Source of the DNA: Lachnospiraceae bacterium
GTDB lineage: Bacteria; Bacillota; Clostridia; Lachnospirales; Lachnospiraceae
Direction: 5' to 3'
Assembly (NCBI GenBank): GCA_016281605.1
Contig: JAEEJA010000019.1
Span: forward strand, 1 to 64,000
Length of the DNA: 64,000 nt
Positions 1-8,638 of the stretch are shown here, piece by piece. A program made the translations under genes and the position numbers. How positions within the stretch are numbered: the first letter of the stretch is position 1; every line of letters starts with the position of its first letter. The notes under the pieces were generated by a model. It was not told where the DNA came from. It made no database searches and saw nothing but the letters and a program-made list of their open reading frames with translations.

Positions 1-1
1 A

Positions 2-337
2 CTCGTAGGTAAATATAATGACATAATAGAGCATATCGATCAAATAGATGCCATAATCGAAGAGAAGTCCGTAGGGTGGCCTGTGAGTCGTATAGCAAAG
101 ACGGATCTTTCGGTTCTTCGTATAGCTATTTATGAAATTATCTATGATAAGGATGTGGCTCTTAAAGTTGCCATGAAAGAAGCAGTCAGGATAATAGGTG
201 AGTACGGAACCGATAAGTCATCATCCTTTGTAAACGGAGTGCTTGGCTCTGTAGTAGAGGATGAAAACATCGAAAAATGTGAGAAATCAGAGCGAGTTAT
301 AGAAAGCACTAAGAGGGCCGAGGATGCTTCAAAGTGA
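2..337 (+). CDS. nusB: Transcription antitermination factor NusB (C-terminal part)
   Basis: NusB binds boxA RNA with ribosomal protein S10 and helps RNA polymerase read through rRNA operons. The frame is open from base 2 with no stop, so the start lies left of the window and about 111 residues are visible. The stretch RIAKTDLSVLRIAIYE matches the conserved R-x-x-K-x-D-x-x-x-L-R-x-A-x-Y-E core of the family, followed by the usual helix ending FVNGVLGSV. A roughly 20-residue charged tail follows and is variable in the family. The stop lies 14 bases inside xseA, so the two genes are translationally coupled. The nusB-xseA-xseB-ispA order is common in Firmicutes. An internal ATG at 83 is not the real start. 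Confidence 0.9.
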   Translation, partial: LVGKYNDIIEHIDQIDAIIEEKSVGWPVSRIAKTDLSVLRIAIYEIIYDKDVALKVAMKEAVRIIGEYGTDKSSSFVNGVLGSVVEDENIEKCEKSERVIESTKRAEDASK

Positions 338-1565
338 TAATATAAAATCAGTTTCACAGATAAATTTATATATAAAAAACTTATTTCAAGGTGATTATAA
401 TCTTGCACGTGTTAAGGTCTTAGGAGAGGTGTCTAATTGTAAGTACCATTCATCAGGTCATATTTACTTCTCCTTAAAAGACCGAACAGCTACTATATCC
501 TGCGTAATGTTTGCATCTGATCGAGTGAGCGGTCTTTCATTTGACATGAAGGATGGTGACAGCGTAGTAGTTTCCGGAAGAATCAGCGTTTATGAGAGGG
601 ACGGAAAATATCAGATTTATGTTAGAAGCGTGGAAAAGCAGGGAAAGGGCGACTTGTACGAAGAGTTCGAAAAGATTAAGAAGCGCCTTACAGAAGAGGG
701 ACTCTTCGATGATTCCATAAAGCAAATCATACCGCCCTACGCAATGAAAATCGGTATTGTAACAAGTAGGACCGGTGCAGTTATAAGGGATATAGTAAAT
801 GTATCAACAAGGAGAAATCCCTATGTTGAGCTTTTTTTATACCCTGCAAGTGTTCAGGGAGAGGGCGCGCATAAAAGTATTATAAAGGGTATAGAGTACT
901 TCAATAATACGGATGTGGATACAATAATTATCGGAAGAGGCGGCGGAAGCATAGAAGATTTATGGGAATTTAATAACATAGAGCTTGCCTATGCCATAGT
1001 GGATTCGGTAAAGCCTATTATATCCGCAGTTGGACATGAGACAGATTTTTGCATATCGGATTTTGTGTCGGATTTAAGAGCACCGACTCCATCTGCAGCA
1101 GCTGAATTGGCTGTGTTTAGATATGATGAATTTATATGTGATTTAGAAGAATATAAGTCACAGTTTACAGACATCATAAATCAAAAAATTGATATGTATA
1201 AGGAGCGCCTTAACAGCAGGGAAAGACTGCTTTATTCGTATTCTCCACAGGAGCTTATAAATCAAAAAAAGATATATGTAGACAGTATACAGGAAAAGTT
1301 AAATATTCTTATGGAGATTAAGATAAAGGATATAAAAAGCAGATTGGTACATGATTCTGAACTTTTAGACGCTTTTTCGCCTCTTAAAAAGCTAGAAAGC
1401 GGTTTTTCTTATGTATCCACAAATGAAGGAAAAAGGGTTAAGGATATTGACGATATAGAAGTAGATGATGATATAGAGCTTTACTTTAAATCAGGTAAAG
1501 CTAAAGCATGCATAACAGGAATAGAAGAATCAAAAGTTCATATGAAAGGTGGTTTAGATGGCTGA
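324..1565 (+). CDS. xseA: Exodeoxyribonuclease VII large subunit
   Basis: This is the catalytic large subunit of ExoVII, which degrades single-stranded DNA in both directions and acts in the cytoplasm in mismatch repair and DNA clean-up. The 413-residue length is normal. The N-terminal OB-fold (about 1-100) is followed by the catalytic domain with the family signatures GRGGGSIEDLWEFN and SAVGHETDF, then a long charged helical region that binds small subunits. The gene overlaps nusB by 14 bases and the small subunit gene by 8 bases, which suggests co-translation of the two ExoVII subunits. Confidence 0.96.
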   Translation: MLQSDNIKSVSQINLYIKNLFQGDYNLARVKVLGEVSNCKYHSSGHIYFSLKDRTATISCVMFASDRVSGLSFDMKDGDSVVVSGRISVYERDGKYQIYVRSVEKQGKGDLYEEFEKIKKRLTEEGLFDDSIKQIIPPYAMKIGIVTSRTGAVIRDIVNVSTRRNPYVELFLYPASVQGEGAHKSIIKGIEYFNNTDVDTIIIGRGGGSIEDLWEFNNIELAYAIVDSVKPIISAVGHETDFCISDFVSDLRAPTPSAAAELAVFRYDEFICDLEEYKSQFTDIINQKIDMYKERLNSRERLLYSYSPQELINQKKIYVDSIQEKLNILMEIKIKDIKSRLVHDSELLDAFSPLKKLESGFSYVSTNEGKRVKDIDDIEVDDDIELYFKSGKAKACITGIEESKVHMKGGLDG

Positions 1566-1761
1566 TAATAATTCCATAGAACAGTCTTTTGAAAAGCTTG
1601 AAGATATATTAAGCGAACTCCAAAGCGGAGAGCTTACACTTGAAGAGAGCTTTAAGAAGTACGAAGAAGGTATAAAGGTTATAAATAAAAGCAGAAAACT
1701 AATAGAAAAAATTGAAAAGAAACTGGTTGTAATAGAAGAAGAACAGGAAATAAAGGTATGA
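1558..1761 (+). CDS. xseB: Exodeoxyribonuclease VII small subunit
   Basis: A 67-residue all-helical protein that binds the C-terminal helices of XseA, several copies per large subunit. It shows the family pattern SFEKLEDILSELQSGELTLEES near its N-terminus, then a lysine-rich helix. It overlaps xseA by 8 bases and shares ATGA (4 bases) with the next gene ispA. Length and context leave little doubt. Confidence 0.95.
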   Translation: MADNNSIEQSFEKLEDILSELQSGELTLEESFKKYEEGIKVINKSRKLIEKIEKKLVVIEEEQEIKV

Positions 1762-2678
1762 ATTTTGATAATATTTTAAAAGAAAATGTAGCATTTACAG
1801 AAAGTATACTTGCAGAAAAATTGCCTGAAAAAACAGGAGAACAAAAGGTGATTTTTGAGGCTATGGATTACAGTGTCATGGGCGGGGGAAAGAGACTCAG
1901 ACCCATGCTTATGATGGAAAGCTATGCTCTTTTTAAGGGAAGAGAGGAAGCTAAAAACGATGAGGTACTCCGCACGTTTATGGCTGCTCTAGAGTATATA
2001 CACTCCTATTCACTTGTTCATGATGATTTGCCTGCCATGGATAATGATGAGTATAGGAGAGGAAGAAAAACTACACATGTGGTATATGGACCCGGAATGG
2101 CAACTTTAACAGGCGACGCACTCCTAAATTATGCTTTTGAAATATGTCTTGAAGCGTGTGTATCTTGTGATGCTTCCAAAAGAGATGCAGGTCTGAAGTC
2201 AGCTCTTATTTTATCTAAAAAAGCAGGAATCTACGGGATGATAGGAGGACAGGTGGTAGATGTAAGTCTTACAGGACATACCCCTACTTTAGATCAAATA
2301 TCATATATTAATAAGCTTAAAACCTCTGCACTTATTGAGTCTGCTCTTATGATTGGAGCATGCCTTGCAGGAGCGAGTGATAAGGACATACATGAGATGG
2401 AAAAGGTTGGTTCTTATGTTGGACTTGCTTTTCAGATACAGGATGACATACTTGATATAGAGAGCACCACTCAGGAGCTTGGAAAACCTGTACACAGTGA
2501 CGAAAAAAACGATAAGACAACATATGTCACACTTCTTGGAATTCAAAAAGCAAAGAGTAGTGTAGAGAGCTACTCAAAAGAAGCTATAGATATTGTAAAT
2601 AAGCTTTATGAGGATTCACGAAACGACGAAACTTTTCTCTCTGAGCTTATAAACAGACTTATAACCAGAAGAAAATAA
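1758..2678 (+). CDS. ispA: Polyprenyl diphosphate synthase (farnesyl/geranylgeranyl type)
   Basis: Condenses isopentenyl diphosphate with allylic diphosphates to make C15-C20 prenyl chains for undecaprenyl and other isoprenoids. Of 306 residues, the first aspartate-rich motif is DDLPAMD (89-95) and the second is DDILD (229-233); GGGKRLRP near 42-49 is the IPP-binding region. It starts inside the stop of xseB (ATGA overlap) and precedes dxs, which makes the C5 precursor pathway's first product. Chain length cannot be fixed from sequence alone, so ispA is the usual name by context rather than proof of C15 specificity. Confidence 0.93.
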   Translation: MNFDNILKENVAFTESILAEKLPEKTGEQKVIFEAMDYSVMGGGKRLRPMLMMESYALFKGREEAKNDEVLRTFMAALEYIHSYSLVHDDLPAMDNDEYRRGRKTTHVVYGPGMATLTGDALLNYAFEICLEACVSCDASKRDAGLKSALILSKKAGIYGMIGGQVVDVSLTGHTPTLDQISYINKLKTSALIESALMIGACLAGASDKDIHEMEKVGSYVGLAFQIQDDILDIESTTQELGKPVHSDEKNDKTTYVTLLGIQKAKSSVESYSKEAIDIVNKLYEDSRNDETFLSELINRLITRRK

Positions 2679-2712
2679 AAAAACTCGATAGTACTTATGG
2701 AGGTCGGGACAT

Positions 2713-4626
2713 ATGATTCTTGACAATATTAATAAAGAGAATGATATAAAAAATATAGATCCAAAGGATTATAAGGAGCTTGCCAAAGAGATAAGACAAT
2801 TTATAGTAAATAACGTTAATAATACAGGTGGACATCTTGCTTCAAACCTCGGAGCGGTTGAACTTACCATGGCGCTTCATATATGTGCGGATCTTCCTAA
2901 GGATAAGATAATATTTGATGTAGGTCATCAGTGTTATACTCATAAGATACTGACCGGAAGAAAGGATTCATTTTCCACTCTTAGGACTTATGGTGGACTG
3001 AGTGGATTTCCGAAGGTTTGTGAAAGTGATTGCGATGTATTTGATACCGGACACAGCTCCACATCCATTTCGCTTGCCCTTGGTCTTGCCAAGGCTCGTG
3101 AAATAAAAAATGAGGATTATAAGGTGTTTGCCGTAATAGGTGATGGCGCTCTTTCCGGAGGTATGGCCTATGAGGGACTTAACAATGCCCTTCGTTTAAA
3201 ATCAAATCTGGTGATAGTTATCAATGATAATCAGATGTCCATATCAAAAAATGTTGGTGGAATGTCTAATTATCTGGCAAGAATAAGGACCAACAAAACA
3301 TATACAGGCCTAAAGTCAAGCGTTGAAAATGCTCTCGATAAGCTTCCCGGTGGTCAGAAAATGGTTAAAAACATAAGAAAGACCAAGGATATAGTAAAGA
3401 GAGTTTTCGTTCCCGGGATGCTCTTTGAGGATATGGGACTTACCTATATCGGACCTATAAATGGACATAATGTATCCGAGATGGTGGATGTATTTGAGAG
3501 AGTATCAAAGGTAAATGAGCCGGTTATAGTTCATGTTTGTACTAAAAAGGGAAAGGGATTCAAACCGGCAGAAAAGAATCCGTCAAAGTTTCATGGTATA
3601 CAAGCGGGAGCTACTGACAGAGTAAAAGATAAAAACAAGGAAGCAAGAAAAAAGGATTACTCTGCAGTTTTTGGGGATAAGATAGAAGAGCTTTGTAAAA
3701 AAGACGACTCTATTATTGCTATAACGGCTGCTATGCCGGATGGCACCGGACTTGGTAAAATGGCTAAAGATATGCCTGACAGAGTTTTGGATGTTGGAAT
3801 AGCAGAGGAGCACGCTGTTACTACTGCGGCCGGACTTGCAAAAGGAGGTATGAAACCTGTAGTTGCTATATACTCTACATTTTTGCAAAGAGCATATGAC
3901 CAGATTATATCGGATGTCTGCCTTCAAAAGCTGCCTGTTATCATAGGTGTTGACAGATCAGGACTTGTAGGTGCTGATGGCGAGACTCATCAGGGAATAT
4001 ATGATATACCTTATCTAAGTAGCATACCAGGGCTTACAATCATGGCTCCTGCAGATGCACGAGAGTTAGAATTTATGATAGAAAAGGCTTTTGAGTTAGG
4101 CTCTCCGGTAGCTATTAAGTACCCAAGAGGAGAGGCTTACTATCCTGAAGCAGATACACTTCCTATAGAGTATGGTAAATCTGTGATTGTAGAGAATGAT
4201 TATAAAACTAAAGATAGAAAAGAGAATGTGTCCAAGAAGTTGGACTTGATAGATAAGGCCGACGCAGTTATCTTTGCGGTTGGTAATATGGTTCGGACCG
4301 CTCTCAAGGTAAAAAAAATACTTGAAGAGAAGGGCCTAAATCTTACAGTAGTAAATGTAAGATTTATAAAACCGATGGATACTAATTTTATCTGTGAGGC
4401 TTCTGAAAAGTATAAGCATATATTCACACTGGAAGAGGGAATAACAGAAGGTGGATTCGGAGAAATGGTTGCAGGGTGCCTTGCTGATAAAAATGCACTT
4501 GTACATATTATGGGACTTCCATGTGAATTTATAGAGCATGGTTCTGTTTGCGAATTGAGAGAAAAGTACGGCCTTACGCCTGAAATTATAGCTGAAAAAA
4601 TCATAAAGCAGATAAGTGTTTCATGA
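2713..4626 (+). CDS. dxs: 1-deoxy-D-xylulose-5-phosphate synthase
   Basis: Thiamine diphosphate enzyme that joins pyruvate and glyceraldehyde 3-phosphate in the first step of the MEP isoprenoid pathway. The 637 residues carry the thiamine-binding segment GDGALSGGMAYE, the histidine-containing FDVGHQCYTHK, and the second-domain catalytic region VGIAEEHAVTTAAGLA. The ATG at 2713 has GGAGG eight bases upstream. It sits 34 bases after ispA in the same operon, so precursor synthesis and chain extension are co-transcribed. Confidence 0.97.
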   Translation: MILDNINKENDIKNIDPKDYKELAKEIRQFIVNNVNNTGGHLASNLGAVELTMALHICADLPKDKIIFDVGHQCYTHKILTGRKDSFSTLRTYGGLSGFPKVCESDCDVFDTGHSSTSISLALGLAKAREIKNEDYKVFAVIGDGALSGGMAYEGLNNALRLKSNLVIVINDNQMSISKNVGGMSNYLARIRTNKTYTGLKSSVENALDKLPGGQKMVKNIRKTKDIVKRVFVPGMLFEDMGLTYIGPINGHNVSEMVDVFERVSKVNEPVIVHVCTKKGKGFKPAEKNPSKFHGIQAGATDRVKDKNKEARKKDYSAVFGDKIEELCKKDDSIIAITAAMPDGTGLGKMAKDMPDRVLDVGIAEEHAVTTAAGLAKGGMKPVVAIYSTFLQRAYDQIISDVCLQKLPVIIGVDRSGLVGADGETHQGIYDIPYLSSIPGLTIMAPADARELEFMIEKAFELGSPVAIKYPRGEAYYPEADTLPIEYGKSVIVENDYKTKDRKENVSKKLDLIDKADAVIFAVGNMVRTALKVKKILEEKGLNLTVVNVRFIKPMDTNFICEASEKYKHIFTLEEGITEGGFGEMVAGCLADKNALVHIMGLPCEFIEHGSVCELREKYGLTPEIIAEKIIKQISVS

Positions 4627-4673
4627 TTTTAATAAAAAAATCGCAATTTATAACTTAAAAAATAGAGGAAAAT

Positions 4674-5531
4674 ATGAAAGAAAGATTAGATAACCTTCTT
4701 GTAGAAAGAGGATTTGCAGAGAATCGCTCCAAAGCAAAGATTATGATTATGGAGGGAAATGTTTTTGTAAACAATCAGAGGGAAGATAAGGCCGGTAGTA
4801 TGTTTAAGACTGATGTAGCTATAGAAGTTAAGTCACAAGCGTTAAAATATGTAAGCAGAGGCGGATATAAGCTTGAAAAAGCTATGGAAGTTTGGCCGAT
4901 TGACCTTAAGGGTAAGGTCTGTATGGATATTGGTTCTTCAACCGGTGGTTTTACGGATTGTATGTTGCAGAACGGTGCTGCTAAGGTGTTTGCAATTGAC
5001 GTCGGAACCAATCAGCTTGCTTGGAAACTAAGAAGTGATGAAAGAGTGGTTTCCATGGAAAAAACCAATATAAGATATGTGACACCTGATGATATCAAGG
5101 AGCCTGTTGATTTCGCCAGTGTGGACGTTGCATTTATATCTATAACCAAGTTCATGCATACTGCAAAACTTCTTTTAAGAGCCGGAGCACAGATGGTATG
5201 CCTTATAAAGCCACAGTTTGAGGCAGGCAGAGAACAGGTAGGTAAAAAAGGTGTAGTTCGTGACAGTAAGATTCATGAAGAGGTCGTACTAAGATTATAT
5301 AAGTATTTCATATCCGAGGGCTTTATTATCAAGGGGTTGACTTATTCACCAATCAAGGGACCTGAGGGAAATATAGAATATTTGATTTACATAGAGTATC
5401 CGGGTAGTTTTGAAAAGGCGGATGAGGATTCTTATGGAGAAGTGATAAGTATTGAGCCGGAGGAAGAAGAAAAAATCATATCTGTCACGAAAAAAGTAGT
5501 GTCGGATGCATTCGACTCATTTAAACAATAA
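4674..5531 (+). CDS. tlyA: TlyA-family rRNA methyltransferase (S4 plus FtsJ-like domains)
   Basis: A 285-residue TlyA/YqxC-type protein: an N-terminal S4 RNA-binding domain (about 1-62, RLDNLLVERGFAENRSKA) followed by an FtsJ-like SAM methyltransferase domain with the SAM motif DIGSSTGGFTDC. In mycobacteria TlyA 2'-O-methylates 16S and 23S rRNA; the old label hemolysin is historical. The gene keeps its standard place between dxs and nadK, 47 bases after dxs, with an AGAGG ribosome site. The exact rRNA target is inferred from the family. Confidence 0.93.
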   Translation: MKERLDNLLVERGFAENRSKAKIMIMEGNVFVNNQREDKAGSMFKTDVAIEVKSQALKYVSRGGYKLEKAMEVWPIDLKGKVCMDIGSSTGGFTDCMLQNGAAKVFAIDVGTNQLAWKLRSDERVVSMEKTNIRYVTPDDIKEPVDFASVDVAFISITKFMHTAKLLLRAGAQMVCLIKPQFEAGREQVGKKGVVRDSKIHEEVVLRLYKYFISEGFIIKGLTYSPIKGPEGNIEYLIYIEYPGSFEKADEDSYGEVISIEPEEEEKIISVTKKVVSDAFDSFKQ

Positions 5532-5579
5532 TGTTTTTATAAGAGAGTTTAACCTTTATTTGGAAAGGAATATTTTTAC

Positions 5580-6425
5580 ATGAACAGGTTTTGCATAATT
5601 CAAAATTCAGATAAAGAAAATATAGCGACAGCATCTAAGTGTATAAGTGAGAGCCTTTCGTTAAGAGGTAAGGAAAGTGTTATACTTCCCAATGTGATGA
5701 ATGTAGTGAATCAGGAAGTTCACTATACCGATACAGATCTGATTCCGGATGATATGGAGTGTGCTATAGTTTTGGGTGGTGACGGGACTGTTATTCAGGC
5801 AGCCATAGACCTTGTTAAAAGGGATATTCCCATGCTTGCAGTGAATCTTGGTACTGTGGGTTATCTTACAGAGGTAAATATGGAGAATATCGAAGATGCC
5901 CTTGACAGACTGATAAATGATGAATTCAAAATTGAAGAGAGAATCATGCTTAAAAGTCATATAAATGATAGAGAGTTTCATGCTTTGAATGATGTAGTTC
6001 TTTTTAAGAATGGCTCAAACAGAATCATTACTTTAGATGTATATGTAAATGACAGACTTATGGATACATATTGCGCCGATGGAATTATAATTGCAACACC
6101 CACAGGTTCCACAGGCTATAATCTTTCGTCGGGAGGACCGGTTATGGACCCTCATACGAAGGCAACTGTTATTACGCCGATTTGCCCCCATTCTCTAAAT
6201 AAGAGAAGTATAGTCCTTTCTTCCGATGATAAGATTAGGATAATCATCGGAAAGACCAAGGAAAATGTGGATGATACGGCAAATATGATTGCTGATGGAA
6301 GAGAAATAACAAGTGTAAAAACCGGTGATGAAATTATGGTTACAGTACCGGATGAAGTCACACGACTTATAAAGCTCTCAGATGAAGGTTTTTATGAGAG
6401 GATGAGAGTAAAACTAAAGAGTTAA
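5580..6425 (+). CDS. nadK: NAD kinase
   Basis: Phosphorylates NAD to NADP. The diagnostic GGDGT motif is at residues 66-70 and the second NAD kinase signature TPTGSTGYNLSSGGPV follows at about 172-187. Length 281 is typical. It closes the plus-strand operon; the argR and recN genes that usually follow it in Firmicutes are absent here. Its last 12 bases overlap the 3' end of the convergent hslO gene, and I see no hairpin terminator between them. Confidence 0.95.
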   Translation: MNRFCIIQNSDKENIATASKCISESLSLRGKESVILPNVMNVVNQEVHYTDTDLIPDDMECAIVLGGDGTVIQAAIDLVKRDIPMLAVNLGTVGYLTEVNMENIEDALDRLINDEFKIEERIMLKSHINDREFHALNDVVLFKNGSNRIITLDVYVNDRLMDTYCADGIIIATPTGSTGYNLSSGGPVMDPHTKATVITPICPHSLNKRSIVLSSDDKIRIIIGKTKENVDDTANMIADGREITSVKTGDEIMVTVPDEVTRLIKLSDEGFYERMRVKLKS

Positions 6426-7283
6426 TGTCTTTAGCTCTTCCGGTGAAAATGTATACTTATGACCGCAAAAGCGACATTTAATTTCTATATCTTTATTATC
6501 TGCAATCATTTCTTCTAGATTCCTTCTGCCGGCTGCAATCAGAGCTCCCTTTACAGTATCCTCATTACAATTACAGCTAAAGGAAACAGGAGAGGATTCA
6601 AGTATTTCTGGTTCAAGACCGGTTAGAAGGCTTTTAACCATATCCTCAGGAGTGAGACCGTTTTCAAGCATTTGAGTAACGGAAGGTGTTTTAGCAAGCT
6701 TATCTTCAAGCTGTGTAATAATATCATCCGAAACTCCGGGCATAAGCTGTATTATAAATCCGCCTGCCTGTGCCACCGTATTCTCCTTAGACATAAGTAC
6801 TCCAAGTCCTACGGAAGACGGAATCTGCTCTGAAGAGGCAAAGTAGTAAGTAAGGTCCTCGGCTATTTCGCCTGATATAAGTTCAACTGTAGAGCTGTAA
6901 GGCTCTTTTAAGCCGGTATCCCTTATGACATTAAGATAACCGCTTCCGATTGCACCTGCAACATCAAGCTTTCCTTTGGCATTTGCAGGGATTATAACCA
7001 TGGTTTGTCCTACAAAGCCCTTTACATGTCCTTTATTATCAGCTGTTACGCAGATGGCACCCACAGGACCATCTCCATGTATATTTAGTGTAAGCCTGTC
7101 TTCTTCGGATTTCATAAAGCTACCCATGAGACAACCTGCAGTAAGCAGACGTCCCAAAGCAGCTGTAACAACAGGCGAAGTTTTGTGAATCTGTCTTGCT
7201 TTTTCAACCAAGAGTGTACTTCTTGCGGCAAGTATCCTTATATGAGCACCCGCAGCTGTGCCCCTAACCATATAATCATTCAT
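6414..7283 (-). CDS. hslO: Redox-regulated chaperone Hsp33
   Basis: Hsp33 is a cytoplasmic holdase chaperone switched on when its zinc-bound cysteines are oxidised. The four cysteines are present as CNC at 237-239 and CRFC at 270-273, giving the CxC-x(30)-CxxC spacing of the family, and the length (289) is standard. The N-terminal beta domain shows NIHGDGPVGAI. It is transcribed alone on the minus strand, with AAAGGAG before the ATG. The 3' ends of hslO and nadK overlap, so their transcripts must interpenetrate. Confidence 0.95.
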   Translation of the reverse strand: MNDYMVRGTAAGAHIRILAARSTLLVEKARQIHKTSPVVTAALGRLLTAGCLMGSFMKSEEDRLTLNIHGDGPVGAICVTADNKGHVKGFVGQTMVIIPANAKGKLDVAGAIGSGYLNVIRDTGLKEPYSSTVELISGEIAEDLTYYFASSEQIPSSVGLGVLMSKENTVAQAGGFIIQLMPGVSDDIITQLEDKLAKTPSVTQMLENGLTPEDMVKSLLTGLEPEILESSPVSFSCNCNEDTVKGALIAAGRRNLEEMIADNKDIEIKCRFCGHKYTFSPEELKTLTL

Positions 7284-7374
7284 ACGAAAAACTCCTTTTC
7301 AAAAAAGTCAGTGTGATTATGCCATATATGCCACTTTTCGTCAATCCACATATTTTTCTAAGCATTTTTAGTAC

Positions 7375-7403
7375 TTGCCAAAACCTAATCTTTATTGTAA
7401 AAT
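7375..7403 (+). promoter_or_regulatory. Sigma-A type promoter for ireB-ruvX-DUF1292
   Basis: TTGCCA (7375-7380) and TAAAAT (7398-7403) are separated by 17 bases, 42 bases upstream of the ireB ATG. This fits a vegetative promoter for the following operon; assignment rests on sequence only. Confidence 0.6.
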
Positions 7404-7444
7404 TTAGTAAATGTGCGTTGCGAGTGAATGGAGGTTATTATTTT

Positions 7445-7705
7445 ATGCAGGAAATAAACAATACACAGTTTTTTAAGTTTCAGAGAGATCAGCAGTTTGA
7501 TGTAAAGGATGTTATCGACAGAGTTTATGATGCTCTGAGTGAAAAGGGATACAATCCTGTGAGCCAGATAGTAGGTTATGTTATGAGCGGAGATCCAACT
7601 TACATAACCAGCCACAAGGATGCCAGAAGTTTAATTATGAGAGTAGAGAGAGACGAGATTATAGAGTGTATACTCGAGTTTTACATAAAAGAGCATTATC
7701 AATAG
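7445..7705 (+). CDS. ireB: IreB family regulatory phosphoprotein (DUF965)
   Basis: An 86-residue member of the IreB/YrzL/UPF0297 family; in Enterococcus IreB is phosphorylated by the PASTA kinase IreK and affects cephalosporin tolerance. Conserved features visible are a TQFFKF-like N-terminus with a nearby threonine, VYDALSEKGYNPVSQIVGY and GDPTYITSHKDAR. I chose the ATG at 7445 because GGAGG (7430-7434) lies ten bases upstream; the frame is open further upstream but that part looks like intergenic DNA. The gene leads the conserved ireB-ruvX-DUF1292 trio. Confidence 0.92.
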   Translation: MQEINNTQFFKFQRDQQFDVKDVIDRVYDALSEKGYNPVSQIVGYVMSGDPTYITSHKDARSLIMRVERDEIIECILEFYIKEHYQ

Positions 7706-7756
7706 ACTAATTATAAATTGAATTAATAATAGAATCACTATAAAGGAGTTTGTTAT

Positions 7757-8182
7757 TTGAGAATTATCGGACTTGATTTTGGAGAAAAAACTGTAGGGGT
7801 GGCTCTCAGTGACGAGATGGGGCTTACTGCCCAGCCGTATACTACAGTTCATAGAGAAAGAAGAGATAAATTAAGGCAGACCTATGCCAAACTCGAAAGC
7901 ATTATGGAAGAGATGGAGGTAGGTCTCATTGTTGTGGGATTACCGAAGGGTTTGGATAATATAGAAGGTGAGATGTGTGAGCGTGCACGTAACTTTGGTG
8001 ATAACCTGTCGAGAAGGACGGGAGTTGATGTGGTTTATGTTGATGAGCGCCTTACTACCCGAGCTGCAGACGACGTACTTAAAACCGGAGATGTAAAGAA
8101 GAAAGACAGAAAGCAGTATGTAGATAAGATTGCTGCTTCACTTATATTAAAAACATATTTAGAAACTAAGGAAAACAACTGA
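7757..8182 (+). CDS. ruvX: RuvX/YqgF Holliday junction resolvase-like nuclease
   Basis: A 141-residue RNase H-fold protein of the YqgF family, predicted as a Holliday junction resolvase and implicated in 16S rRNA 5' processing in some bacteria. The N-terminal IIGLDFGEKTVGVALSD with its acidic residue, VVGLPKGLDN and VDERLTTRAAD are the family blocks. It starts with TTG at 7757, preceded by AAAGGAG. It sits second in the ireB-ruvX-DUF1292 operon. Confidence 0.93.
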   Translation: MRIIGLDFGEKTVGVALSDEMGLTAQPYTTVHRERRDKLRQTYAKLESIMEEMEVGLIVVGLPKGLDNIEGEMCERARNFGDNLSRRTGVDVVYVDERLTTRAADDVLKTGDVKKKDRKQYVDKIAASLILKTYLETKENN

Positions 8183-8214
8183 TTGCATGTCAGTTTACAA
8201 TTTTGGAGGTAATT

Positions 8215-8562
8215 ATGTCAGAAGAAAGAGAAAATGTAATTGAATTTACAGATGAAGATGGAAACTCTGTTGAGTTAAATGTTTTATGTCAGACAGAGAT
8301 AAACGGAGATACTTTCTTTTTAGTAACGGAAGATGTTGATTTTTCATTTGATGAAGAAGATGATCAGGATAATGAAGATGATTTAAGATTTGTTTACAAG
8401 GATGGAGAGGTAACTCCTGTTAACAACAAAAAAGATGAACTTGATTGCTATATTTTAAAAGTCACAGAAGAGGGCGATGAAGAGTTAACTCTTGAAATGT
8501 TGGATGATGAAGAAGAGATTGAAGCAATATTAAATGTTTTTGGAGAAATCATGAACGGATAA
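8215..8562 (+). CDS. DUF1292 family acidic protein (YrzB-like)
   Basis: A 115-residue very acidic protein of the DUF1292 (YrzB) family, function unknown, usually found right after ireB and ruvX as here. The pattern EFTDEDGNSVELNVL near the start and FVYKDGEVTPV-like middle part fit the family. ATG 8215 is chosen because GGAGG (8205-8209) lies just ahead; an in-frame TTG at 8203 would overlap that ribosome site. A perfect 8-base-arm palindrome follows the stop. Confidence 0.85.
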   Translation: MSEERENVIEFTDEDGNSVELNVLCQTEINGDTFFLVTEDVDFSFDEEDDQDNEDDLRFVYKDGEVTPVNNKKDELDCYILKVTEEGDEELTLEMLDDEEEIEAILNVFGEIMNG

Positions 8563-8566
8563 AAAG

Positions 8567-8583
8567 GTCAAGACAGTCTTGAC
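8567..8583. repeat. Palindrome GTCAAGAC-A-GTCTTGAC
   Basis: Perfect 8-base inverted repeat around one central base, between the DUF1292 gene and RNase J. The same GTCTTGAC core occurs in the hairpin at 56466-56493 and in a single arm at 43637-43650. No T-run follows, so it is not a typical terminator. Confidence 0.5.
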
Positions 8584-8638
8584 TTATAAGAATATTACGA
8601 AAAAGAATAATACAAAAAGAATCATGAGGAGGTAAATC

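Noticed and set aside
7313..7444. Longer N-terminus for the ireB protein
   Set aside because: The extension has no ribosome site, contains the promoter, and does not match the family, whose members begin near the ATG at 7445.
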